Assembly (NCBI GenBank): GCA_006226775.1
Contig: SBGD01000008.1
Coordinates: forward strand, 1 to 40,059
From: Paracoccaceae bacterium
GTDB lineage: Bacteria > Pseudomonadota > Alphaproteobacteria > Rhodobacterales > Rhodobacteraceae
Reading direction: 5' to 3'
Length of the DNA: 40,059 bases
Position numbers and translations under genes: made by a program
In this document: positions 16,283 through 24,087 of the stretch, one piece after another
How the letters are laid out: the number at the start of each line of letters is the position of its first letter
How positions within the stretch are numbered: position 1 is the first letter of the stretch
The notes under the pieces: model-generated
Told to the model about the DNA's origin: nothing
Seen by the model: the letters and a program-made list of their open reading frames with translations, nothing else
Databases searched by the model: none

Positions 16283-16294
16283 GTTAACGCTAAC
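16283..16294. promoter_or_regulatory. LacI-type operator upstream of gap1
   Basis: GTTAAC|GCTAAC is a near-perfect palindrome around a central C|G step, the geometry typical of LacI-family operators. It differs by one base from GATAACGCTAAC at 31355-31366. Its reverse complement differs by one base from GATAGCGTTAAC at 17842-17853. A CceR-like regulator of central carbon metabolism in Rhodobacteraceae is a candidate binder, by inference. Confidence 0.55.
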
Positions 16295-16327
16295 AACCCC
16301 ATTTGTCCCCAAAAGTCAACGTCACCT

Positions 16328-16471
16328 TCAGCGCCAGAAGGCGACCCATTCGAGAAGTTCGAGAAACTTCTTGGACAGAAACAGGAAATGCTCGGATCCA
16401 AAAAGGTAATAGTCCGCGCCGATGGCGGCAAGCAGCCCAAGGCCGAGAAATAGCGCAATGCTGTTGGTCAT
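16328..16471 (-). CDS. 47-residue single-pass membrane protein
   Basis: This short minus-strand gene between the two gap genes starts at ATG 16471 and ends at TGA 16330-16328. The protein begins MTNSIALFLGLGLLAAIGAD, with one N-terminal transmembrane helix, followed by an amphipathic aromatic-rich tail containing FLFLSKKFLELLEW. A small membrane protein of this type beside gap is, to my memory, a recurring neighbour in Rhodobacterales, though I cannot verify it here. The upstream Shine-Dalgarno is weak. The function is unknown. Confidence 0.55.
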   Translation of the reverse strand: MTNSIALFLGLGLLAAIGADYYLFGSEHFLFLSKKFLELLEWVAFWR

Positions 16472-16630
16472 CGAGGCGGCTCCGATCTGGGTCAAATCTG
16501 CCGCAGAGCGGGGACCGGGGCAACCCGTGTGGCGGCGATTTCTGCGCGCCGACCCGCGGCGCGGGGGATCGCGAGGAGGGAATGAGCCAGCGATCTGTCA
16601 ATATCGCCGCGCCTTCGCGCGCCGACAGGC

Positions 16631-16754
16631 TGGGGGGCCAGCCCCCCAGACCCCCCGGGATATTTGCAAACCGGAGAAATACAGCCTGGTCCCGGTGCTT
16701 CTCTGGTTCAAAAATATCCCGGGGTGAGGCCAAAGGCCGAGGGGCAGCGCCCCT
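16631..16754. repeat. Compound palindromic intergenic repeat
   Basis: Three nested hairpins lie between the gap genes. The first is TGGGGGGCC / GGCCCCCCA-like (16631-16648). The second is a long imperfect inverted repeat, CCCCGGGATATTTGCAAACC (from 16653) against GGTTCAAAAATATCCCGGGG (to 16724). The third is AGGGGCAGCGCCCCT at the end of gap2. This reads like a REP-type repeat of roseobacters. It ends exactly at the gap2 stop codon and may stop or process its transcript. Confidence 0.6.
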
Positions 16755-17757
16755 ATTGGTGCAAGCGGCCCATGTGGGCGGCCACATCGGCCATCCGAGC
16801 CGAGAACCCCCATTCGTTGTCATACCAGGCCAGCACCCGCACGGTGCGCCCGCCGACGACCTTGGTCTGGTCGGGCGCGAAGATCGACGACTGCGGCGTA
16901 TGGTTGAAATCGATCGAGACCTTGGGCTCGGGGTCATAGCCCAGCACCGCGCCCATGTGGCCAGCGGCGGCTTCGCGCACCACCTCGTTGACGTCCGCGA
17001 CGGTTACATCCTTGGCCGCCTCGAAGGTCAGGTCGACCGCCGAGACATTCGGCGTGGGCACCCGCATCGCGGTGCCGTCGAGCTTGCCCTTGAGGTTGGG
17101 CAGCACCTCGCCCAGCGCCTTGGCGGCTCCGGTGGAGGTGGGGATCATCGCCATGGCCGCGGCGCGCGCGCGGTAGAGATCGTCGTGGCGGCGGTCGAGC
17201 GTGGGCTGGTCGCCGGTGTAGGAGTGGATGGTGGTCATGATCCCGCGCTCGATGCCGATGGCCTCGTCCAGCACCTTGGCCAGCGGGGCCAGGCAATTGG
17301 TGGTGCAGGATCCGTTCGAGATCATGCGATCGCCGGGGATCAACTCGCGGTGGTTGACGCCGTAGACGATGGTCCGCTGGACGTTCTTCGCCGGCGCCGA
17401 GATCAACACCGATTTCGCGCCGCGCCTGAGGTGGACATCGGCCTTCGCCCCGTCATTGAACTGGCCGGTGCATTCCAGCACCACGTCGCAGCCCGACCAG
17501 TCCAGGGTCTCGGGATCATAGGTCGAGAACATCTCCATCGGGCCGCGGCCCAGATCCATGGTGCCATTGGCGACCTTGACCTGGCCGGGAAAGCGGCCAT
17601 GCACGCTGTCGTATTTCAGCAGATGCGCCGAGGTTTCCAGCGGTCCGGTGGCATTGATCTTGACCACCTGCACGTCATTGCGCGCGCTTTCGGCGATATG
17701 GGCCAGGGTGCAGCGGCCGATGCGGCCAAATCCGTTGATCCCGACAGTGACGGTCAT
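16753..17757 (-). CDS. Glyceraldehyde-3-phosphate dehydrogenase, likely NADP-preferring paralogue
   Basis: A 334-residue GAPDH with the INGFGRIGR Rossmann motif and the catalytic SNGSCTTNC (usual SNASCTTNC). At the coenzyme site KINATG replaces AIND: Ala36 stands where the NAD-binding Asp normally is. The same Asp-to-Ala change is known in NADP-using gluconeogenic GapB-type enzymes, so I infer NADP preference and a gluconeogenic or Calvin-type role. It also has [15 protein letters not shown] at the C-terminus. ATG 17757 follows AGGAGAAAG. Three LacI-type half-palindromes lie at 17842-17916 upstream. It is a probable old duplication with gap1. Confidence 0.85.
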   Translation of the reverse strand: MTVTVGINGFGRIGRCTLAHIAESARNDVQVVKINATGPLETSAHLLKYDSVHGRFPGQVKVANGTMDLGRGPMEMFSTYDPETLDWSGCDVVLECTGQFNDGAKADVHLRRGAKSVLISAPAKNVQRTIVYGVNHRELIPGDRMISNGSCTTNCLAPLAKVLDEAIGIERGIMTTIHSYTGDQPTLDRRHDDLYRARAAAMAMIPTSTGAAKALGEVLPNLKGKLDGTAMRVPTPNVSAVDLTFEAAKDVTVADVNEVVREAAAGHMGAVLGYDPEPKVSIDFNHTPQSSIFAPDQTKVVGGRTVRVLAWYDNEWGFSARMADVAAHMGRLHQ

Positions 17758-17841
17758 GAGCTTTCTCCTGCGCGTGCTTTTGCCCCCCGTGATAGGATGC
17801 AGGCGCAGCAAGGCAAGGTAAAAAGTCTTATCTTCCAATAT

Positions 17842-17916
17842 GATAGCGTTAACCGTGGCGGGGGTGCGCATGGTGGCGATACCGGTTTGCGCTATCAGGC
17901 CGGTGGTTGCGTTAAC
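17842..17916. promoter_or_regulatory. Cluster of three LacI-type sites upstream of gap2
   Basis: GATAGC|GTTAAC (17842-17853), GTTTGC|GCTATC (17885-17896) and GGTTGC|GTTAAC (17905-17916) share the C|G-centred form of the gap1 site. Their centres are 43 and 20 bp apart. They lie between divergent gap2 and doxX, so either gene could be the target. Confidence 0.5.
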
Positions 17917-17959
17917 ACCGACGTCTGGTTTTTCGCGCAGGCGGGCTAGATCGGGGAAG

Positions 17960-18340
17960 ATGAAGAATCGTTTGTCTGATCTCGCGGTGCTGACCGGCCG
18001 CCTTCTGATCGCAGCGCTGTTTGTCGGCGGCGCGCTGCAGAAGGGCGTCGATCCGGGGCCCGCCAAGGCATTGCTGGCGGAGCGGGGCTGGCCGGTCTGG
18101 CTGATCTGGCCGGCGCTGGGGTTCAATGCGCTGGCCGGGCTGGCGCTGATCGTCGGGGTGCATGTGCGGCTCTTTGCCGGGCTTCTGGCGGGGTATTGCG
18201 CGGTGACCTCGCTGTTTCACTTCCTGCCCGAGGATCCCTGGCAGATGACGATCTTCGTCAAGAACTGGGCGATTGCCGGCGGCTGCCTGGTGCTTGCGGC
18301 GCATGGGGCAGGGCGCTTTGCCTTGCGGCCCGACGCGTGA
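17960..18340 (+). CDS. DoxX-family membrane protein
   Basis: A 126-residue integral membrane protein with four predicted helices. The start is MKNRLSDLAVLTGRLLIAALFVGGALQ, then AGLALIVGVHVRLFAGLLAGYCAVTSLFHF and a final NWAIAGGCLVLAAHGAGRF. The pattern FxxxGxxK/Q near the start, HF in the third helix and KN in the fourth is typical of DoxX/DoxD proteins, linked to thiosulfate or thioredoxin-type redox chemistry in the membrane. ATG 17960 follows GGGGAAG; the longer frame from 17840 lacks a ribosome site. It precedes yedI by 37 nt, probably as an operon. Confidence 0.75.
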   Translation: MKNRLSDLAVLTGRLLIAALFVGGALQKGVDPGPAKALLAERGWPVWLIWPALGFNALAGLALIVGVHVRLFAGLLAGYCAVTSLFHFLPEDPWQMTIFVKNWAIAGGCLVLAAHGAGRFALRPDA

Positions 18341-18377
18341 TGCCTAGAGTGCCGGTGGAGAAAAAACGGAGAATGCG

Positions 18378-19346
18378 ATGAGCGGGTTACTGGCGCTTCT
18401 GGACGACGTGGCGGCGATTGCCAAGGTGGCGGCGGCGTCGGTCGACGACATTGCCGCACAGGCGACCAAGGCCGGGGCCAAGGCGGCCGGTGCGCTGATC
18501 GACGATGCGGCGGTGACGCCGAAATACCTGACCGGGTTCGAGCCGGCGCGGGAATTGCCGATGGTCTGGCGCATTGCCCGGGGCTCGATCTTCAACAAGC
18601 TGGTGTTCCTGCTGCCGGTCGGGCTGGCGCTGAACGAATTCGCGCCCTGGATGGTGGCGCCGCTGCTGATGCTGGGCGGGGCGTACCTGTGTTTCGAGGG
18701 GGCCGAGAAGGTGGCCCATGCGCTGGGGTTCGGGGCCGAGCATGGCGGGCCGGACGGCAGCCATCCCACCGGGCCGCCGGGGCATCTCGAGGAACAGCGG
18801 GTGCGCGGCGCGATCAAGACCGATTTCATCCTCTCCGCCGAGATCATGACCATTGCCCTGGCGGCGATCCCGCAGACCACCTTCTGGATGGAGGCGGCGA
18901 CGCTGGCCACGGTGGCGGTGGGCATCACCGCGGTGGTCTATGGCGCGGTGGCGCTGATCGTCAAGGCGGATGACCTGGGGCTTTTGATGGCGGCCAAGGG
19001 GCGGCTGGGGCTGACCCGCGGGCTGGGCCGGGGGATCGTGCGGGCGATGCCGGGGTTCATGAAGCTGCTGGTGGTGGTCGGCACGGCGGCGATGCTCTGG
19101 GTCGGCGGGTCGATCGTCATTCACGGGCTGAGCGAGCTGGGCTGGCACTGGCCGGAAGAGGTGATCCACCATTGGTCGGTCGCGCTGGCGCAGCTGGCAC
19201 CGCTGTCCTGGCAGGGCGCGATGGCCTGGCTGGGCAAGGCGGCGCTGGATGGCCTGCTGGGGCTGGCGCTGGGGGTTGTGCTGATCCCGCTGGGCACCAA
19301 GCTGGTCGGGCCGATGTGGACCGCGGTTTTCGGCGGCAAGGCTTAA
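18378..19346 (+). CDS. yedI: DUF808 (YedI-like) inner-membrane protein
   Basis: A 322-residue polytopic membrane protein of the DUF808 family (E. coli YedI). The hallmark start SGLLALLDDVAAIAKVAAASVDDIAAQATKAGAKAAG is followed by GVVIDDAAVTPKY-like (ALIDDAAVTPKYLTGF), an ELP.VWRIARGSIFNKL segment and several hydrophobic helices. EQRVRGAIKTDFILSAEIM is the conserved cytoplasmic motif. The biochemical function is unknown in the family. CGGAG precedes ATG 18378. It is probably co-transcribed with doxX. Confidence 0.85.
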   Translation: MSGLLALLDDVAAIAKVAAASVDDIAAQATKAGAKAAGALIDDAAVTPKYLTGFEPARELPMVWRIARGSIFNKLVFLLPVGLALNEFAPWMVAPLLMLGGAYLCFEGAEKVAHALGFGAEHGGPDGSHPTGPPGHLEEQRVRGAIKTDFILSAEIMTIALAAIPQTTFWMEAATLATVAVGITAVVYGAVALIVKADDLGLLMAAKGRLGLTRGLGRGIVRAMPGFMKLLVVVGTAAMLWVGGSIVIHGLSELGWHWPEEVIHHWSVALAQLAPLSWQGAMAWLGKAALDGLLGLALGVVLIPLGTKLVGPMWTAVFGGKA

Positions 19347-19380
19347 CCCGGATTTAACCTTGTCGCGGCAGTCTCGGGCC

Positions 19381-19746
19381 ATGCCGGAGATTCCAGAATA
19401 CATGAGCCCGGAGCGATGGATGCACGCGGTGTTTTCCGCCAAGGCGGTGAACCGGGGCGGGGTGATCCATCGCCGGATCCGCGATGTCGAACGCTATGCC
19501 GGGCTGGAGCGGTTCCAGGCCGAGGTGGCGCGGCGCGGCTTTCAACTGGTCGAGAACAACGGCACCTACATCGTGCTGTGCAATGCCGCGCGGGCGCGGA
19601 TGGTGGTGCGGGCCGATCCATCAATGGATCGGCACCGATCTGTTGACAGATCGGCACCCTGGGCCGGAACGGAGGAAGACCGGCACCAGGGGCGCCGGTC
19701 CTCGGGACATGCAAAATCCATCAATGGATTTTCACCGATCCGTTGA
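19381..19746 (+). CDS. Small conserved hypothetical, C-terminus altered by repeats
   Basis: A 121-residue protein with no recognised domain. The front part (MPEIPEYMSPERWMHAVFSA, then RRIRDVERYAGLERFQAEVARRGFQLVENNGTYIVLCN) looks like a genuine compact domain. Similar N-termini occur in small Rhodobacterales proteins, sometimes labelled phosphoribosylanthranilate-isomerase-like, which I do not endorse. From about residue 80 the frame runs through the first twin-hairpin repeat and ends in the second, so the last 40 residues are repeat-encoded and probably dispensable. TTG 19360 is an alternative start. Confidence 0.55.
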   Translation: MPEIPEYMSPERWMHAVFSAKAVNRGGVIHRRIRDVERYAGLERFQAEVARRGFQLVENNGTYIVLCNAARARMVVRADPSMDRHRSVDRSAPWAGTEEDRHQGRRSSGHAKSINGFSPIR

Positions 19747-19754
19747 CGGATCGG
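19612..19754. repeat. Duplicated twin-hairpin element with covarying stems
   Basis: Two copies lie exactly 100 bp apart (from 19615 and 19715). Each has a first hairpin with loop TCAA, a 4-nt linker, and a second hairpin with loop TTGA. Copy 1 stems are GCCGATCCA/TGGATCGGC and CCGATCTG/CAGATCGG. Copy 2 stems are AAAATCCA/TGGATTTT and CCGATCCG/CGGATCGG. All four differing positions inside the stems are compensated on the other arm. The loops are complementary to each other. The element lies between the 3' ends of convergent genes and probably ends the tkt message. Confidence 0.75.
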
Positions 19755-19761
19755 CTGGCGC

Positions 19762-21792
19762 TCAGGCCAGAAGCTCTTTCACCAGGGCCACGGTGGCCTC
19801 GGCGGTGATGCCGAAATGCTGGTAGAGCTCGCCCGCCGGGGCCGAGGCGCCGAAGCTCGACATGCCTATGAAGCCCGCCTTGGCCTCGCGTCCGCGCTCG
19901 CCCAGGAGCCAGCGGTCCCATCCCGCCGCGCGCACCCCGGCCTCGAGCCCCACGCGCACCGGCCCGCCGGGAAGGATGCGCTTGCGATAGCCCTCGTCCT
20001 GCGCCGCGAACAACTCCATGCAGGGCATCGAGACGACGCGCACGCCGATCCCTTCCTCCTGCAGCGTCTGGCGGGCTTCCATGGCAATCGCCACTTCCGA
20101 GCCGGTGGCGATCAGGATCGCCTCGCGCTTGCCCTCGGCATCGGCCAGAACGTAACCGCCCTGGGCCACCATGTTCTTGTTCTTGTGCTCGAGCCGCACC
20201 GTCGGCAGGCCCTGGCGGGTCAGCGAGAGCACCGAAGGCATGGTGTCCTGCGTCAGCGCGATCTCCCAGGCCTCGGCGGTCTCGACCGTGTCGGCGGGCC
20301 GGAAGACCAGCGTGTTGGGCGTCGCGCGCGAGATCGCCAGATGTTCCACCGGCTGGTGGGTCGGGCCGTCTTCGCCCAGCCCGATGCTGTCATGGGTCAT
20401 CACGTAGACCACCGGCTGTTGCATCAGCGCCGAGAGCCGCATCGCGGGGCGCGCATAATCGGTGAAGCACATGAAGGTGCCTCCATAGGGCCGCACGCCG
20501 CCATGCAGCGCCATGCCGTTCATCGCCGCGGCCATGCCATGTTCGCGGATGCCATAATAGACATAGCGCCCGTCGCGGCTGTCGACGTCAAAGACCCCGA
20601 GATCGCCGGTCAGGGTATTGTTCGAGCCGGTCAGGTCGGCCGAACCGCCCAGCGTCTCCGGCATGATCGGGTTGAGCACCTCCAGCACCATTTCCGAGGA
20701 TTTGCGGGTGGCGACCTTGGGCCGCTCGTCGGTGATCTGCTTTTTCAGCGCCTTGATCGTGGCGGAAAGCTTCTTGGGCGCCTCGCCGGCCAGTTGCCGG
20801 GCGAATTCGCGCTGCTTGCCGCCCGAGGCGGAAGCCATGCGCGCCTCCCAGGCCTCGCGCTCCTCGGCGCCGCGGCGGCCGATGGCTTCCCAGGCCGACT
20901 TGATGTCGGCGGGCACCTCGAAGGGGCCGGTGGTCCAGCCATAGGCCTGTTTCGCCGCGGCCATCTGATCTTCGTCGGTCAGTGCGCCGTGGCCCTTGGA
21001 GGTGTCCTGCGCCGCATGGCCCAGCGCGATATGGGTCTTGCAGGCGATCATCGAGGGCTGGTCCGAGGCCTTGGCCATGGCAATCGCGGCGTCGATGGCC
21101 TCGGGGTCATGGCCGTCGATCTCCTGGACGTGCCAGCCCGCGGCGGTGAAGCGGCCCACCTGGTCGGTGCGGTCGGACAGTTCGACCTTGCCGTCGATGG
21201 TGATGTTGTTGTTGTCCCAGAAGACGATCAGCTTCGACAGGCGCTGCCGCCCGGCCAGGCCGATGGCCTCGTGGCTGACGCCTTCCATCAGGCAGCCGTC
21301 GCCGGCGATGACATAGGTGTGGTGGTCCACCAGCTTGGCGCCGAAACGCGCGCGCTGGTTCTCTTCGGCCATGGCGAAGCCGACCGAATTGGCCAGCCCC
21401 TGGCCCAGCGGGCCGGTGGTGGTCTCGATCGCCTTGGCGAGGAAGTTCTCGGGGTGGCCGGCGGTTTTCGCGCCCAGCTGGCGGAAATTCCTGATCTCTT
21501 CCAGCGTGATCTCGGCATCGCCCACCAGGTAGAGCAGCGAGTAGAGCAGCATCGAGCCATGCCCGGCGGACAGGATGAAGCGGTCCCGGTCGGGCCATTC
21601 GGGATGGGCGGCGTCGAATTTCAGGTGTTTTTCATAGAGCACGGTGGCGACATCCGCCATGCCCATCGGCATGCCCGAATGCCCGGAATTCGCAGCATGG
21701 ACCGCATCGAGCGTCAGCGCGCGGATGGCGGCCGCCTTTTTCCAGTGATCGGGATGGGCGGATTTCAGAGCTTCGATATCCAAGGCAGTCAT
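19762..21792 (-). CDS. tkt: Transketolase
   Basis: A 676-residue thiamine-diphosphate enzyme that transfers two-carbon units in the pentose-phosphate and Calvin pathways. The N-terminal TPP domain has [28 protein letters not shown] and the metal motif GDGCLMEG (about 163). The pyrimidine domain has [17 protein letters not shown] with the catalytic Glu, and [18 protein letters not shown]. The C-terminal domain follows. Length is normal. On the minus strand AAGGA directly touches ATG 21792. The in-frame TTG four codons in has that Shine-Dalgarno at 9 nt and could be the true start. The 3' end faces the twin-hairpin repeat. Confidence 0.93.
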   Translation of the reverse strand: MTALDIEALKSAHPDHWKKAAAIRALTLDAVHAANSGHSGMPMGMADVATVLYEKHLKFDAAHPEWPDRDRFILSAGHGSMLLYSLLYLVGDAEITLEEIRNFRQLGAKTAGHPENFLAKAIETTTGPLGQGLANSVGFAMAEENQRARFGAKLVDHHTYVIAGDGCLMEGVSHEAIGLAGRQRLSKLIVFWDNNNITIDGKVELSDRTDQVGRFTAAGWHVQEIDGHDPEAIDAAIAMAKASDQPSMIACKTHIALGHAAQDTSKGHGALTDEDQMAAAKQAYGWTTGPFEVPADIKSAWEAIGRRGAEEREAWEARMASASGGKQREFARQLAGEAPKKLSATIKALKKQITDERPKVATRKSSEMVLEVLNPIMPETLGGSADLTGSNNTLTGDLGVFDVDSRDGRYVYYGIREHGMAAAMNGMALHGGVRPYGGTFMCFTDYARPAMRLSALMQQPVVYVMTHDSIGLGEDGPTHQPVEHLAISRATPNTLVFRPADTVETAEAWEIALTQDTMPSVLSLTRQGLPTVRLEHKNKNMVAQGGYVLADAEGKREAILIATGSEVAIAMEARQTLQEEGIGVRVVSMPCMELFAAQDEGYRKRILPGGPVRVGLEAGVRAAGWDRWLLGERGREAKAGFIGMSSFGASAPAGELYQHFGITAEATVALVKELLA

Positions 21793-22019
21793 TCCTTATA
21801 GAAAAGCGTTGCCCCGCTGAATATCAGCCGGGAAGCCAAGATCAAGGTGGCGTGAACAGCGCCGTGTAAGTACTTGATGTCAATGGGGGGCGTAATTTTC
21901 AATTGCATTGGGTAAACTCGGGCCAAGGCGGCGCGAAACTGATTCGCGGCGCGCAAGGCACGGGACATGCACCAAAGCCGCGGCACAAACGACCGCAGCG
22001 GAAAGGAAAGGCGAGGCAA

Positions 22020-22535
22020 ATGGCCGACATCGAGGAGTTGCAGCGCAGGCTGACCGTTGCGATCGAGCGGATCACCAAGGGCGTCGAAGGGCTGCAAGCC
22101 GCGCCGCCGTCACCCGAGGGCGGGCCGGTCGACGTGGCGGCGCTGCAACAGAAACTGGCCGAGGCAGAGAGCGCGCTGGAAGACGAACGCATCGTCGGCC
22201 AGCAGCGCGACGAGCGGATCAAGACGCTCCATGCCAAGCTCGAGGATGCCCAGGCGACGATGAAGGCGCGGCTGGACGCCCAATCCGAGGCCACCGCGCA
22301 GATCGACCTGGAATTGCAGCGGCTGCGCCGCGCCAACGAAGAGTTGCGCGCCAACAACAAGGCCCTGCGCGAGGCGCAGGAACAGGGGGTCAGCGATCCC
22401 CACCTGATCAATACCTCGATGATTGCCGAGCTCGAGGCGCTCAATGCCGCCCGGGCGGCGGAAATCGCCGAGGCGGCCGCCATCGAGGCGGCGCTGAAAC
22501 AGCTTCTGCCCGGTGAAGCCACGGAGGACGCCTGA
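22020..22535 (+). CDS. Coiled-coil protein upstream of zapA
   Basis: A 171-residue, highly charged and largely helical protein. ADIEELQRRLTVAIERITKG, then LQQKLAEAESALEDERIVGQ and IDLELQRLRRANEELRANNKALREAQEQ show heptads of long coiled coils; a short Pro/Gly-rich break (AAPPSPEGGP) lies near residue 38. The end is Ala/Glu-rich. No enzyme motif is seen. AAGGCGAGG lies before ATG 22020. The stop overlaps the zapA start (TGATG), so the two are coupled, and a role in division or in anchoring ZapA is a reasonable inference. Confidence 0.75.
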   Translation: MADIEELQRRLTVAIERITKGVEGLQAAPPSPEGGPVDVAALQQKLAEAESALEDERIVGQQRDERIKTLHAKLEDAQATMKARLDAQSEATAQIDLELQRLRRANEELRANNKALREAQEQGVSDPHLINTSMIAELEALNAARAAEIAEAAAIEAALKQLLPGEATEDA

Positions 22536-22933
22536 TGCCCGAAGTCACTATCACCATCGGCGGCCGCTCGTTCGAGGTCGCCTGCCAGGACGGCGAGGAA
22601 CATTTCCTGCACGCCGCCGCCGCCATGCTCGACACCGAGGCGCGGGTGCTCAGCGACCAGATCGGGCGGCTGCCGGAATCGCGGATGCTTCTGATGGCCG
22701 GGCTCATGCTGGCCGACAAGACTGCCGGGCTGGAAGACCGGGTGCGCGAGTTGGAGGACAAGGTGGTCGGGCTGGAAGGCGAACGCGACCGGCTGCGCGA
22801 TCAGCCCGGGCCCGAGCCCGAGCGCATCGAGGTGCCGGTGGTGCCAGCGGCGCTGGTCGACACGCTGGCCGAACTGGCCGCGCGGGCCGAGTCGGTGGCC
22901 AACGAGATCGAGGAAAAGGCGGCGGCGGAGTAG
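22535..22933 (+). CDS. zapA: Cell division protein ZapA
   Basis: A 132-residue ZapA, which bundles FtsZ filaments at mid-cell. The N-terminal beta-hairpin domain is PEVTITIGGRSFEVACQDGEE. The helix LHAAAAMLDTEARVLSDQIG is followed by RMLLMAGLMLADKTAGLEDRVRELEDKV, which forms the tetramerising coiled coil. A Pro-rich linker and a last helix (AALVDTLAELAARAESVANEI) extend it slightly beyond the usual 100-110 residues. It is translationally coupled to the upstream coiled-coil protein. A large perfect palindrome follows. Confidence 0.85.
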   Translation: MPEVTITIGGRSFEVACQDGEEHFLHAAAAMLDTEARVLSDQIGRLPESRMLLMAGLMLADKTAGLEDRVRELEDKVVGLEGERDRLRDQPGPEPERIEVPVVPAALVDTLAELAARAESVANEIEEKAAAE

Positions 22934-22971
22934 GCGGGGGGAGCTTGCGTGCGCTGTCCCGTATTCCTGAC

Positions 22972-23035
22972 GTCATCCCGGGCTTGACCCGGGATCTCCT
23001 GGTTCCACGAGATCCCGGGTCAAGCCCGGGATGAC
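22972..23035. repeat. Perfect 27-bp palindromic repeat after zapA
   Basis: GTCATCCCGGGCTTGACC and onward (22972-22998) is the exact reverse complement of 23009-23035, with a 10-nt loop. This CATCCCGGG/CTTGACCCGGGATC palindrome is, from general knowledge, a dispersed element in many alphaproteobacterial genomes. It may also act as the transcript end of zapA. Confidence 0.8.
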
Positions 23036-23062
23036 GGTCGTGGAGGGAGGCGGGAGGCGGAG

Positions 23063-23157
23063 GCCCCGGATCAGGTCCGGGGCGCGGGTCGTCGGGTGGC
23101 GAGGGCGCGCCATTGCCCCGCGCGGTCGGCGAGGGCACGCCATGGCCCCCGCGGGAT
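23063..23157. repeat. Short palindrome and 30-bp tandem duplication
   Basis: GCCCCGGA (23063-23070) pairs with TCCGGGGC (23076-23083). Then two imperfect 30-bp direct copies beginning GGCGAGGGC follow at 23098-23127 and 23128-23157, differing at six or so positions. No frame or function is seen. The gap between zapA and grxD contains only repeats. Confidence 0.6.
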
Positions 23158-23185
23158 GGCGCGCGCCCCGACCAGCCGCCGATCC

Positions 23186-23548
23186 TTACCCGTTCGCTTC
23201 GCGGATCTTGTTGGCGGCGTCCTTGTCATAGGCCACGCCCTTGTCGTCGAACACGGTGTCCAGCTCGCCCGACAGGGTCATCTCGGTGATGATGTCGCAG
23301 CCGCCGACGAATTCGCCCTTGACGTAGAGCTGGGGGATGGTCGGCCAGTCGGAATACTCCTTGATCCCCTGGCGTAGCGCCTCGTCGGCCAGCACGTTCA
23401 CGTCGGCAAACTGCACGCCCATGTAGTTCAGCACCCCGGCCACGCGGCTGGAGAACCCGCATTGCGGCATCTCCTTGGTGCCTTTCATGAAGAGCACCAC
23501 GTCATTGGCGGTGACGGTGTCCTTGATCTGGTCTTTCACGTCGGTCAT
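23186..23548 (-). CDS. grxD: Monothiol glutaredoxin, Grx4 family
   Basis: A 120-residue glutaredoxin that binds a [2Fe-2S] cluster and hands it on, usually with BolA. The monothiol active site CGFS is in [15 protein letters not shown] (Cys about 30). The glutathione-binding elements [19 protein letters not shown] and the Grx4 insertion are present. Length is normal. AAGGAC precedes ATG 23548, which overlaps the stop of the upstream membrane-protein gene (ATGA at 23548-23545). The bolA gene two genes upstream on the same strand supports the Fe-S trafficking role. Confidence 0.92.
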   Translation of the reverse strand: MTDVKDQIKDTVTANDVVLFMKGTKEMPQCGFSSRVAGVLNYMGVQFADVNVLADEALRQGIKEYSDWPTIPQLYVKGEFVGGCDIITEMTLSGELDTVFDDKGVAYDKDAANKIREANG

Positions 23549-23784
23549 CTTGTCTTGTCCTTCGGAATGAAAGTTTTCGCGTAGTCCTGCGGTTCGCGCG
23601 GCACCTGGTAAGAGCGGCTCTGCCCGCCCAGACCGGATGAATAATGCGAATGCAGGGTGATATGTCCCTTGCCCGGGGTCGTGCCACGGCCCTTGCCTTC
23701 ATCTTCCCTGATCGCGCGCCGGGCCAGCAGCAGCGTCACCGCGACAATCGCCACGACCAGCAGGAGGATGATGCCAAGGTCCAT
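23545..23784 (-). CDS. Small single-pass membrane protein between bolA and grxD
   Basis: A 79-residue protein. An N-terminal transmembrane helix ([24 protein letters not shown]) is followed by a polar, Gly/Ser/Lys-rich tail containing [14 protein letters not shown] and [16 protein letters not shown]. The tail would face the cytoplasm by the positive-inside rule (ARRAIRED). It starts 4 nt after the bolA stop and overlaps grxD by ATGA, so the three are one operon. No domain is recognised; a membrane-linked role with the Grx/BolA pair is speculation. Confidence 0.7.
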   Translation of the reverse strand: MDLGIILLLVVAIVAVTLLLARRAIREDEGKGRGTTPGKGHITLHSHYSSGLGGQSRSYQVPREPQDYAKTFIPKDKTR

Positions 23785-23788
23785 CGCC

Positions 23789-24019
23789 CTAGTCCGGCGC
23801 GCGGGTGGTCAGCGCCAGGGCGTGCAACTCGCCCGAATCGAGCTTGGCGCGGATGGCGGCATTGACGGCGCGTTGCTGTTGCACCCGGTTCATGCCGCGA
23901 AAGCTCTCGTCGATCACCTCGGCGGCAAAATGGTGGCCGTCATCGCCCTGGACGACGATCCTGGCATCGGGGAAGGCGGCTCGGATCAGGTGTTCGATTT
24001 CACTCGCATCGATAGGCAT
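23789..24019 (-). CDS. BolA family protein
   Basis: A 76-residue BolA-like protein, partner of monothiol glutaredoxins in iron-sulfur and iron-responsive control. PIDASEIEHLIRAAFPDARIVVQGDDGHHFAAEVIDESF gives the class-II KH-like fold with the conserved His pair in GDDGHHF. RVQQQRAVNAAI and LHALALTTRAP finish the fold. ATG 24019 follows AAGGGAA; the frame is open further upstream but without a ribosome site. It is co-directional with the small membrane protein and grxD. Confidence 0.88.
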   Translation of the reverse strand: MPIDASEIEHLIRAAFPDARIVVQGDDGHHFAAEVIDESFRGMNRVQQQRAVNAAIRAKLDSGELHALALTTRAPD

Positions 24020-24087
24020 TTGCGGTTCCCTTGTTGGTTGTCCGGAATCTAGGCTTGGGGCGGCTGGATGGCAAGTGGGCCCCGGGC

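Noticed and set aside
21850-21930. Promoter elements between tkt and the coiled-coil gene
   Set aside because: TTGATG and TAATTT occur, but with only a 13-bp spacer, and no alternative pair had acceptable spacing. I did not list it as a feature.
22934-23185. 6S RNA (ssrS), often found downstream of zapA
   Set aside because: The spacer is made of palindromes and tandem repeats. I see no long closing stem with a central bubble and no terminator pattern fitting 6S RNA.
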